Assembly: GCA_001931905.2 (NCBI GenBank) | Contig: MSJI02000186.1 | Coordinates: 1 to 40,853 of the forward strand | From: Cladosporium sp. IMV 00045 | Taxonomy: Eukaryota; Ascomycota; Dothideomycetes; Cladosporiales; Cladosporiaceae | DNA length: 40,853 bases | Direction: 5' to 3' | Shown: one piece after another, positions 30,755 to 40,853 of the stretch | Numbering within the stretch: position 1 is the stretch's first letter | How the letters are laid out: every line of letters begins with the position of its first letter | Program-made: the position numbers and the translations under genes | Notes under the pieces: model-generated | What the model saw: only the letters and a program-made list of their open reading frames with translations | What the model was told of the DNA's origin: nothing | Databases searched by the model: none

Positions 30755-33434
30755 GGAGCTGCGCCTAGGATCAGTGGAAGGGTGATAGCTCGTTGAACAA
30801 TTATATTGTTTTAGATTGCTTGAGCCATAGTCTGCCGGTGCAGTGCTGGGACGGCGGAAGGTGAGTATAGGTTCTGGATCAGATGGTATGGGCGTGGAAT
30901 GCAGAATCACCAGTCTAGAATGACAACAAATGCAAAATCCCATCGCACGGTATGCACAGAAGCTTCGGACGAATTGCCACATTCTGAAAGTTGAGTGCAT
31001 TCCACCCATTGAGCCTCTCCGTCTCCGCTAATGGTAGATGAGAAGGGCGCCGTGGCTCCAACCCGCCCAGTGAACGTAAGCGCCGAAAGTGCAGTGAGAG
31101 CCGAAGTCCGAGGAGGGCATCAGATCTCGTCGGGTTCGGCTTTCGCGTGGGTTGTGGGATGTCCGGATTTCGGTGCTTCGTCGGGTCTTGCGAGGACCGA
31201 AGAGATCTTGTTCGTGTATGGAGAGGCAAGGGTGTTGGTGGTGAGCCTCGGGTCCCTCAGTGCTCTCCTGTGGGCGCTCTCCTCTGGGAATCCCATCTTG
31301 GGAATTCCATTTATCCTTGTGGGGGCAGCTTCTTCGGGTGTGTCTCATCGAGCTGTGAATTGTCACTTGTTCGGAGAACGAAGGTGTGTCTAAACTCATG
31401 CCGTGCGTTATGCAGCCTTCATGGACCATTTTCGCGGTATTGAGGGTGTGGCTTCTGTCCTGCAGGCAGCCATCGAGTCGATCATCAACCTGGTCGCCGA
31501 GCGGCATGTTCCATGCACTTTGGCCCTCGGGATCTCCCAAAAGACCCTCATCTCAATCATTCCCTGCAGCATCTTCAGATTCACGGCCATCTGCAGCCTG
31601 CTGATATTGTCCGAGTGATCACTTTTTCGGATCAAGGTGTCCATTCAGGTCAACGAGGAGCCAAGCAGCGGTACTGATGGCCTGCAGGGTAATTGGCGCT
31701 CGGATTTGTTTGGTGAAGTGGAGGGAGCTCATCACCGCGGGAGACCAATCACATCACAATGTATGTGGCTGTTGCCGACCTCCACTCTCGAGCTTTCGGA
31801 CTTCACGGTTGGACAAGCACACAGACCTATCGCGTCCAAATGGTTCGGACAAGCCAAGGTATATAAGAGAGACAGAGGCACCGCTCGTAAAACGTGGCTG
31901 AATTCTTTTTTCTCCGAATTTTACCAAATCTCTTGCCCAGCTGCTGCGCGTGCTGCGACGGGCGGCGAAGCACGGCTCAGCCGCCTGCTGAAGTCAGGCT
32001 ATGAGGAGCCACTGCCTCCACAATCTTTGCAGTCGACAATGATGTGGGAAGAGACTGTGTTTGCCTTGCTGCCTTGCTGCGACCAGTACGTAACGACCAC
32101 CCGCCAGCATAACCCCCGGCGGAGGCCTCCCTTTTCTGACCGGTCCCCCATCAGGCTGGCCCCAACTATACCACCATCGGGCTGCATGCACGCCTCCAAC
32201 ACTCTGCCTCGCAAGGTTCTTCGGATGAAGAAAACAGCATGTTGCTGCCTGGAGGTTACGTCGGCCGTCGGCCCACAGCCTGGCCTTCTTCGCTGCGGAA
32301 TTTCCCACAACGGATCTCATATCATCATACGAGTTAACGCTTGCTGTACTCAAGTAGGCTGGTATCGTTGACCGGCTACAGCTGTGCAGTACACAAAGGT
32401 CTTCTGACTCTCAAGGAATGACCCGCCTCGCATCTTCCATGTTGGTTCCGAGGATCTTCGCCAATGGGATGTCATGGACATGCGCCTCAAAAAGGCAACC
32501 TGCTTCTGCTGCTGACGGAAAGACAGGCGAGCTACTTCTCTCGTCCGGTTTCCATCGCTTCCATTACGGTACTTCGCGGTGACCGCAGAGAAAAAGGCTA
32601 GGCGTGTGATGCCTCGGCGCTGGGACCTGGTCAGCAAGAAGGCGAACACTCCTCGGTCCATCATCGTTCAACCACGGCAGGGTACAAGCTGGGTCTGCAT
32701 GTGCCAGCCTCGTGGTTTGCCGCTGCGTGTTCACGAGCTTGAGGGTCAGGCTGCCATCAAAGTCACTGCCGATTCCAGTGACCGACCACAAGCTGTTATG
32801 AGCCGGGCAATGCAAACGGCTACCATATCTTGAGAGACATGAGTGCCTTCAGACCGAAACGATGGGCGAGGAGTTGCTCATGCCGATTGTCTTCTCGTCT
32901 TCACACTCTGGCGGAAACAAGACAGACAATCGCCATGGCAATCACAAACGATGCTACATTGGCCCGTGCCATAGATACATGGAGGGCTTAGCATGGTCAC
33001 AAGAGCCGTCTCATCTCTGTCCGCGTCATCTCGGTCGAGTGTACAGCTGGGTACCATTCTACGGTGTTGCTCTTGCTTTCGCATGTGAGGATTGACACCG
33101 GTCAGCTCGGCTTCACGATCTCTGGCGAGCGTGCTGTACTGTCTTGTACCTGCTCTGCCACGATGAACCGCGGCCTAGTCTGACATGTGCAATGTTCGTC
33201 AATCTTGCAGTCACTTTCTGCTCGAAATGTTCCTGTACAGCCGCGGTGACTCGTGATACTCTAGCAGGGTTGGAGTAGATAAGAGCGAGAACTCACCACT
33301 CCTCAGTCTTACCACTAGGAGCTCCATGCAAGTATACCCTTTCCTCTATCCTCTCTATCAGTGCCTTCGACGATTCTATTTACTTTTCATGAGACTTGAG
33401 GCCAAACCACCATCTCCAGTGAAAAGTAACAGTC
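30755..33434. other. Long intergenic stretch without a recognised gene
   Basis: Many overlapping ORFs on both strands but none with a domain or consistent splice model. The longest, 31637-32371 on the plus strand, has no family resemblance and is overlapped by ORFs of similar quality on the minus strand. A TATA-like GTATATAAGAG near 31860 has no convincing gene downstream. The 31030-31540 block is open on both strands, probably by composition. A small unrecognised gene cannot be excluded. Confidence 0.4.
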
Positions 33435-34389
33435 ATGCGAAGGCCTTACACTACGGGAGGGCCTGACGCCTGGGTTCGTTACCACAAAACCGGCAAGACC
33501 TGTGTCGGTAATATGGAGTCGGTCCGCAAACGAAAGAAGCATTCGCAGCCTCCAAGTATCTCACTGCATCTCAAGTCCTCTTCAGAACAAAAACTGATTC
33601 ACTGTAGCCCCGCCTGTTCCCTCTGGAAACGAAGAAGTCTTCACAGAGACACCTTTAGGCCAAACCGCGTTACCCACTCCGGACCGCACCCCATCACCCG
33701 ACGACGAGCCGGCAGGATACCCTGCTATGCCTGGGGCCTATCCGCCAGATCCTGATCCAGGCACAACCGATTGCGATTGCGGAGACCTTTCCAAATGCGT
33801 ATGCGTCGAACAGCCTGACAAGACATCAAAGGATTCGCCGCACAGTGCTCGACAAACTCCAAAGGTACAACCTCAACCAGACATGCAATCTTCTGGTGCG
33901 CACAATACCAAACCACGTTTTCTAATTCACTGGGCTGATCAGGATGGGCTCATCCCCGTCGAATCGCCGACAGAGGATGAAAAGGCTCGAAATAAAGAGC
34001 GCCCAGCAGGTCCGGGTAATCGCAGCAGCCGAGCGACTCACGATCATCGTAAGGAATACAAGAATGATCTCCACGGGAAGCACCAGTCGCGCCAGCGCAA
34101 TGATAGGCATCGACAGCTCAAGAACCCCGAAGGCCATCGAGGCCATCCAAACGATCCAAACGGGATATCACATACCGACGTTGACTCCCACTACGACCGT
34201 CCAAGAACACGGAGAAGTCGTGGACACGGCGACATTCATAAGGAGCAAGGACATGACCATGAGACTTCCAGCAATAGCCGCGCTGGTGGTGCCCACCTGA
34301 CCAGTCAACTCAATGGACCGACGGACGGTTCTTCGCACTACAAGTCGCCGTATGCAGAGACGGTGACCGACTCATCGTGTGATAGATGA
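33435..34389 (+). CDS. Hydrophilic protein of unknown function
   Basis: Exons 33435-33507 and 33608-34389, joined by a 100-nt intron (GTAATA...CTGTAG, branch-like CTGAT), give 284 aa. The splice is chosen because exon 2 is open well upstream of its first internal ATG (33727) and the join is exact in phase. The protein begins MRRPYTTGGPDAWVRYHK. It then has a Pro/Thr-rich segment (PTPDRTPSPDDEPAGYP), a small Cys cluster (DCDCGDLSKCVCVEQP) and a long charged, His/Asn/Arg/Asp-rich tail that looks intrinsically disordered. No signal peptide or membrane segment. I recognise no family. It stands alone between two long gene-poor stretches and may be lineage-specific. Confidence 0.58.
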
Positions 34390-35968
34390 TAGGAATGTGG
34401 AGGTGAGGCGTGTCGCGACCTGAAGTCTGTGTCTAGTATAATCGAATACTAACAATGTGTACACCAAGAAGTGTTGGAAGACAAGCTCATCTTCGGCAAC
34501 AACCTTCTCTAAGGCTGAAGTCTTGCTGCAAGTCCTCCCGGACTTCTCTCCGCGCCAGCAAGGGCAGATCACACGGGGCTGCCCCCGGGGCTATCATCAA
34601 CGGTCGAACCCAGTATCAGCGACAAGGTTTGCGGGCGCTCTCGTATTGTATTCCATGATCGACGAAGGCGGAGACGAGTGTTCTACTTTCAATCCCCAAC
34701 GGCAGGACTAGTGGTGGCGATGCGCATTTTTGCGGGAGGCGTGGGTCTTTCACTTTGGCTGTTCGATACCTGTACGTGTATTCCTTTCGTCTAAAGAAAT
34801 TGTGTTTTCGAGGAAGATGGAGTCTGGCGGAAAGGTGCACGTGTACTTTCTGCGAATTGATTTGTCAGTTACTGCTTGCTACACATCGGTCCGCTAGGAT
34901 ACTGCGCGATGTCGATGCGAAGGTGGCTTCGGGGAATGAAACGATTGTTCACTATGAGCTGAACATGCAAGAACATATGGCCATCAGTCTCTTTCTTATG
35001 TTACAGACACATGTGTGTATCATACCAGCATAGTTGGGCTCAGTTTTTCAGCGCAAGTTTGCCCTTTGCTTGACTGAGCGAGGCAGCGACAGATGCGCTG
35101 ATGAAACTGCATCAACACCGTAGAATGGCGTTTGTGATATCCTGAAGACTGGTAGGTTTTTTTAGGGCGAATTTTCCGATGCAATAATGACTTAAAAATA
35201 TGCACGTTCAAATCTCATGGCTGATCAATGGTTTGTCAACACAATTTAGTCAATACTTGATGATCGAACTTCTCACTTGAATCCGGACAAATCGCTCGAC
35301 CAGCTTTGTTTCGCTGCCAGCAACCACAACCGAGCCTGATTGGGCCTCTTTAATACTTGGTAATATACCGTATATAGTCCTGCCTTCTGTTGAATGGCTT
35401 CATTGAGTACCTAAGATCATGCCGTTCATGTCGGGACCGTCGGTGAAATCTGGATGGGGTTCGTAGGGTTAGGGTAAGTTCAGCAAGTCATCTGGTCAAT
35501 GCCCACCGTTCACGGCGGATGAAGTTGGCGATCACGGCTGAGAAGGGTTGAAGACCGTTGACGGACCAAGACCGATCGATCCTCTATGGCGAAACTCAAT
35601 GAGAGATAAGGCCTGACCCTTATTCCTACGTTCTTTGTAGATTGACGATGGGGCCGCAGCAGTTTGATGATCGAACATCTAGTGCAATTGATCTCGCCTA
35701 TATACAGTAAATCAACTAGATCATCACTCAAAAACTGTGCCAAACCCTCCCAGAAAGCCTCGTCTCGCAGCCACGCACTCAAACAGAACAGTTCCTCCAA
35801 TGCAAGAAGTAAGAAAATGGTATCACGTATCGCCGAACGAGAATAAAAGGACAACGAAATAACAGAAAAAGGAAATGTATCCCCCGAAGAATGGCAAAAC
35901 GCCCGCCTTCTTTCCCAATGCTTCATGCCAATGCCCATGCAATGCTACCAATCCCGGAAAATGCTAGA
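34390..35968. other. Intergenic, nothing recognised
   Basis: Short ORFs only. Two tandem TTAGGG-type units (TAGGGTTAGGGT) occur at 35464-35475; too short to mean much. Confidence 0.4.
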
Positions 35969-37849
35969 TCAAAGAAAGCAGAGAACCATGACGGAGACCG
36001 CCATGGCGAGCGTGGAAGACATATCGTTGCCCGCAGCGGCGGCTGACTCATCGTCGTCGCTGCCGGACGAGTCCGAAGATCCGGTCTCTTCGGGCGTGAA
36101 GCCTGAGCCGCTGGTTTCGGTGGGCTCTGTGTCTTGCTCCACCGTGAAGGGACCCGGCAGAGGCGAGACCCTGGCGGTGCTGTAAGTTCCAGCTTCGCCG
36201 GAGATGGTAGTTGGGTAGGCAGTGAAGCTTGTCGTCTGCGGTGGCTGCGGCATGTCGTCTGGTGCTTGGTCGTCGTAGTCGCAGAGTCCAGAACCGTAGA
36301 GGAGGTTGGATGGGTAGAGGACCTTAGGCTCACCGGCCTCCATTGCGAGGGCGATGACGCCGTCGTCGTTGACTGTGTACTCCTCGCACGAAAGGATCTC
36401 GGTGATGGAGGTGTCAGGGGCGTAGCCGTGGTTGGAAAGGTCGAGATCGTAAGACTCGCCGTCTTCACCGTCGTTGGTCAGCACGGTGACGACTTGAGTG
36501 CCGTTGATGCCTTTTCGCAGAGCGATGGCGCCGTCCTCGGTCCAGGATGCGTAGTGCAAGGTTTGAGAGTAGTTGTACGAAGTGCGGATGACGTGGTGGC
36601 GGAACGTGTTGAGCTTTTGGATGTGGAGGTACAGCGGATGGGTGGTGTTGTATCCCATCTCCCACACGGGAGAGCGGTTCATGTAGGGCTCAGTGCCGCC
36701 CGAGGCATGTTGCTCCTGTCCCTGGAAGATCACGGGGATTCCGTCGGACAGCATGGTCATCGTGATGACGTTCTTGGCGAGAGCCATGTCGGAGGTCTGA
36801 TTTGCAAATCGCGCCACATCGTGGTTCTAGAGAAGTTATTGACTGGAGGTGAAGACAAGATTCAGTGATCAACTTACCTCACTAAAGCTGCCCATGACGG
36901 TAGGATCATCGCAGCCAGCCTTGGTGGCATTGATCGCGCTGATAATGCCATCCATTGGAACGCCAGGGGCAGCAAAAGCGCGTTTCATCGCGTAGTATGC
37001 GGCATAGTTGAAGATGCTACCGATTTCCTTCTCCCATTTGCAGGCTCTGTCAACACCTTCGGTCATGACCTCGCCAATACCAAAGACACCAGCAGCCTCC
37101 ATGAAGCCAGGGAAGAAATCGGGCTCGATGTGGAGGACGGTGTCAATACGCATGCCGTCGATGCTGTAGTTCGACACCATGCCGGAGATCCACTCGCCAA
37201 ACATCTCTCGGACCTCGTCATCTTCGGTGCGCAAATCCGGCAGAGGGACCTTTTTGCTGTCGCCCAGCCAGCACTCTACCGCATCTCCATTCTCACTGTA
37301 ATCAGAGATCAAGCAGAAGTCATGGAAATATTTCTTGTCGTTGAAAGGGTGAAACTCGCTGTAGTCAATGTCCTTGACTCGTCCGTTCCAGGCCATGTGA
37401 TTCGTGACGACATCCAGCATAATGAGCATACCACGGGAATGCAGGTCCGAAATCAGCTCGTGCAGCTCATCCTCAGTTCCGAACTCATCATTCAGGCTGT
37501 ACAGGTCCTGCTGCCAGTAGCCAGCGTACGCGTCTCCGAGACCAGTGCGCTTGGGAATCTGACCGACGACTGGGGAGATCCAGATGGCGTCGAAGCCCAT
37601 GTTCTGAATGTAGTCCAGGTGATCCCGGATGCCGTTCCACGTACCACCGCAGCGGCGGCCCATCCCCGGCTCGCACAGGGTGTGTTCGGTACCATTTTCC
37701 TTTGCGAACCTATCCGTCAGGACCTGGTAGATGGAGCGCGTACGCCATTCATCCTTGTCGGCGGCCAAAGAGGGCACGATGAGGCCCTGAAACAAAAAGA
37801 CAAACAACAAAACACGCTTAAAGAGCGATGAAACGAATGTAGAAGCCAT
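35969..37849 (-). CDS. GH13 alpha-amylase-type protein, secreted and GPI-anchored
   Basis: Exons 37849-36878 and 36826-35969 with a 51-nt phase-0 intron give 609 aa. Residues 1-30 are a signal peptide (LLFVFLFQGLIVPSLAA). The GH13 catalytic barrel follows: region I DVVTNH (146-151), region II GMRIDTVLH (232-240, nucleophile Asp236), region III with acid/base Glu260 (GEVMTEG), and region IV NHD (325-327) split from FSE by the intron. All three catalytic acids and both conserved His are present. In region II the usual Lys before His (TVKH in Taka-amylase) is Leu. After a DUF1966-like beta domain come a Ser/Asp-rich linker and a hydrophobic tail (STLAMAVSVMVLCFL), indicating a GPI anchor, as in the Aspergillus AgtA/AgtB type that acts on wall alpha-glucan. 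The intact His residues leave hydrolysis equally likely. Confidence 0.94.
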
Positions 37850-40800
37850 ATCTGGCTCTGTTGGGGCGCGAGAAAGACTCGCACGCGATGCTAAACTATA
37901 ACAAAAACCCGACAAATTGGGCGGCGCATGTCTGTATATCAACACCGGGGCAGGAACTGCATGCGTTGGCGCGCTGGGCCTTGACGACAAGATGGCAAGA
38001 CGGGAGATGTGCGTGGCTACTAGGGCCGATCTGAGGCACCACAGAAATCTCCCGCGGGCGTTGGCGGACTGATTGGCTGCATTTCCGAGGGCCAGTACAA
38101 GAAAACGCACGTTGGCGGATTGGAATTGCCAATGTCAACGTCACAGTCTGGGCGTCCTGCCCTTCCGGCGCGCTGTGCTGCTTTGCTAACTGTCGGTGCG
38201 CGGACAGATAGGACCAGAATCACGAGCGGTGCGTGATGATAAATTCCTGACGACCCACGGCGACCAAATAGTTGGGCGGCACGGTACAGATGATCGACAG
38301 GAACATGTGCGAGTTCGCAGTCAGCAAGGCTGAATGTAGGCTTGCACTTTCCGAAGGCGGCAGAATAGTCTTTTCACAGACAGCGATCGTGGGAAAGTTT
38401 CTTCTCGCCCATCGTCAGATCGTGGGTTGAGTTTCTTCAGATCTCCACTAGAATGACGGATGGCTCTCCCGGGAAATGCAAATACCTGTTATCTGGCTCG
38501 TTGGTTGCGTGTAGCACGTATAGCACCTCAACCATCCAGAACATCGAGATTCCTCTCTTACAGGCTGACAGATTGATACCCATGCCGAATCGAGATACAT
38601 GCGATATGTCTCGAATTATTTGGCGTGCATAAAGGAGTTCGTCGAAGAGAAAGATAGGGGAAGCCCAGACTTTGCCAAGAACAACCAAGCTGCACGTGAC
38701 AGCACGTGACGGCACGTGATTTAGCTAGGTCCCAAGTGCAGACAGACATGAACGAGGTCAGTTCTGCCTCCCACATGGAGGTATGCTTAAATACCTTGTC
38801 CCGAGAATTGGGTGAAGGTTATTATTGTATGAAGCCAGTTCAAGATAAGGTCACGAAACGTTTCTGCCGCGTTGAAGTGTGATCAGAGTTCAACCTTGGC
38901 AGTCAATCGGGAGCGAAATTGGTACGCGCGGTCTCCTCGACTGCCATGTTTTCGTACACGTGTCCACGATTTTTGCATAGTTGGGTTCTAGCGAGCAAAA
39001 GCAGTCGTGATATTTTGGGTGAGGCGGAGTCGTCTGAAGAACAGTTTCACGTTTACTCAGCAGATTGATGAGCAGGCCAGATCGTGAGGAGCTGGTTGCT
39101 TGAGAAGTCAGATCAGAAAGGCAGTGGAAGAAACGGAAGCCAGGGCTTTTGATGGGGAACAGACTCGAGTGACCGGATGGATAACCGAGTGTGGCGATTA
39201 TGGAGTTCTTGTATTCCAGTGGCGGCGCTGGCATGATGGCCATCACATTCCCATCTCCTAGCTCTGAACGCTAGAAGGGACACTATGTGGGCTGCTTCTT
39301 TTTTGGGCAGCATCGTGCTTCTGGACGAGATGATCGTCACGAGTTGGTAGACTCGCCGGTGTCAGGAGTTGGGAATGCGCCACAACTTATTACAAGCACT
39401 GCACGTATCGTAATTTGCTTTGCTTTTTAGGGCATTAGTAATGATACCTGGCTTCGTCGCAGATACACGCTACTATCCTCGTAGGATATGTATAGAAACT
39501 CATATGCATTGCGAGCAGTACTGTGCTGCCATTGATGGAGATGGGTTGTATCCTCAGCGGAAACGCTGCAGAATTGGTGGAGAAAGGCCGCGGGCGAGTG
39601 AGCGATTCTCTGTAGGCATGACGGCGAGCCAACAGCCGATATCTACAGCCGGGTTGGCGCTTCGTAACCTTGAAGCTTGGCTTCGGTTGCCTCGAATTGA
39701 CAAGAAATGATCATTTAGAGTGTATGGAAGCTCAAGAGCGCCACAATAATCATCGATGCAGCCACACCGCCCTACCTCAGTTCACGAGTGGAGACTTCAT
39801 AGTAGTAATTACCTCCTGGAGATTGGAGATACGGAGGTAGGAGGTAACGCATGGCGGGGCTCCTCTGTGGACTGGAAGACTTGAGAGTAAGACCGAAGCC
39901 ATTGAACGTTGGACCCGGTGCTGCACTACTCGCCCGTGATGGCAAGCGAAGATGTTACAAATTGCTGTAGCGTGAAAGCCTCGATAACAAGATTGTTGTT
40001 GAGGTCACAAAGCTCGAGGCTCTGTCATACAGACGAGGCTGGTGAGCTGCAGCGATCCGGAAGGGCATGTGGAAACCAAGTGGGCGTGAGGATCAAACTC
40101 GCCCGGTTTGACAGGTGACGTTGAGGGCAAGCTGCAGGATCATGCATGTGTGATTAACCATCCTGGTGAGAAGGGCTTATCTGACATCTGGACTTCTTGC
40201 AGCCTGCAAGGTACCGGACGCGTGCCATCCGAGGAAGAAGCAGAGAGGATGCTCCTTTGATACCAGCGTCCCGGCCGCGGGCGTCAACTCGGTGATACGT
40301 ATCACGACGAACCGATCGAGCCGCATTGGAGAGCATGAAAATTGTTTGTATACGTTTCTGTATCCACAACTGCATGGCTGGGCAGGTTGGCAGAGGAAAA
40401 TAGCGTCTTGTTCGCGTTTGCATGTTTGCATGCTTGCGGATCAAGAGGACCTCGCGTCCTTGGTTGAAGAGAACACATCCCTGCGCCACGACCACAGAAT
40501 ACCCATAAGGCACACATCATGATGAGGCGTTGGTGGATGAGGCGCTGTGAGGCGCTGGGGGAGCGGTGGGATGAAGTGCGGACTAGGGACGGGGCGCGCG
40601 CGGCTGAGAAACAGAAATTTGGCGTGTGCGTGCGTCTAAGGCGACTAGCTTCTCTCAACGCGCAGCGCTCTGCCCATACCCTTGTCCGGACTCGATCTCT
40701 GCGGCCCTCCAACTCTTCCGTGAAGCAAATGTCTTGACTACGCAGGGAGTCAGGGGTCTCATATACTTCCAACCGGCCAGCGGCCGCATCCTCGTACTGG

Positions 40801-40853
40801 CGCGCCCCCTGCTGGTGGCGGGATACGACACTCTGTGTGTGCCGACTCCCTCG
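37850..40853. other. Upstream region of the amylase gene and gene-free end of window
   Basis: No ORF here has a recognisable domain; the longest (40772-40302, minus, 156 codons) has arginine-rich composition and is overlapped by others. The only clear structure is the triple CACGTG array at 38693-38718. A gene continuing past the window edge cannot be excluded. Confidence 0.4.
38693..38718. promoter_or_regulatory. Three E-boxes (CACGTG) at exact 10-bp spacing
   Basis: CACGTG occurs at 38693-38698, 38703-38708 and 38713-38718 inside a tandem 10-bp unit GCACGTGA(C/T)(A/G/T). CACGTG is the binding site of bHLH factors such as Cbf1, Pho4 and SREBP-like proteins in fungi. The array is about 840 bp upstream of the amylase start; which gene it serves is unclear. 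Confidence 0.6.

Noticed and set aside
31637..32371. 244-codon plus-strand ORF
   Set aside because: No domain, odd composition, no splice or conservation evidence, and comparable ORFs on the opposite strand.
35464..35475. Two TTAGGG-type telomeric units
   Set aside because: Only two units; common by chance and not evidence of a telomere or fusion site.
36134..37831. Two long plus-strand ORFs (244 and 233 codons)
   Set aside because: Both are antisense shadows of the GH13 gene, whose catalytic motifs are clear on the minus strand.
1..40853. CRISPR arrays, bacterial operons, tRNA genes
   Set aside because: None seen; the window is a eukaryotic (fungal) genome with spliced genes.

Overview
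The window is from a filamentous ascomycete (Pezizomycotina). Most genes carry one to six short introns of about 46-98 nt with fungal splice and branch sites. Families typical of these fungi are present: HET, patatin-NB-ARC-TPR, Zn2Cys6 regulators, DUF6594-like, WSC, GH12 and GPI-anchored GH13. The first 1.9 kb also shows CpA-type RIP damage. A Dothideomycete is my guess, but the sequence does not prove it.

Layout. 1-432: 5' end of a Ty3/gypsy-like LTR element on the minus strand (LTR 199-432, start of a gag-like ORF 1-176), cut by the window edge. 433-1830: RIP-killed C-terminal part of a Zn2Cys6 transcription factor. 2060-2420: weak pogo/Fot1-like transposase remnants. 3285-3384 and 15212-15310: two related 5S-rRNA-derived sequences. 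3491-5479: decayed NACHT-ankyrin NLR. 7907-9859: intact HET-domain gene. 11932-12050: 5S rRNA copy with its 5' end replaced. 12209-14617: six-exon Zn2Cys6 regulator with a 2-nt frameshift inside the zinc cluster. 15989-21521: very large patatin-NLR with two NB-ARC domains in tandem and a TPR tail interrupted by a 2-nt insertion. 21983-22672 and 22826-23849: two convergent genes for proteins with C-terminal membrane segments, the second DUF6594-like. 24540-25760: Gln/Ser-rich protein with a C2H2-like C-terminus. 26420-27606: MYND zinc-finger gene with a damaged frame. 28380-29172: WSC-domain, probably GPI-anchored protein. 29972-30754: GH12 endoglucanase with a 1-nt frameshift. 33435-34389: hydrophilic orphan protein. 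35969-37849: GPI-anchored GH13 alpha-amylase-type protein.

How the genes fit together. The left 24 kb is rich in fungal nonself-recognition / regulated-cell-death candidates (NACHT-ankyrin relic, HET, patatin-NLR with tandem NODs, adjacent membrane proteins), mixed with transposon relics and 5S pseudogenes. This is a fast-evolving accessory landscape. The right part (28-38 kb) is a cell-surface and carbohydrate group: WSC sensor-like protein, GH12 and GPI-amylase. Several genes are broken by a single 1-2 nt indel inside a short homopolymer or dinucleotide run. That may be real decay or consensus error, and it matters for any functional reading.
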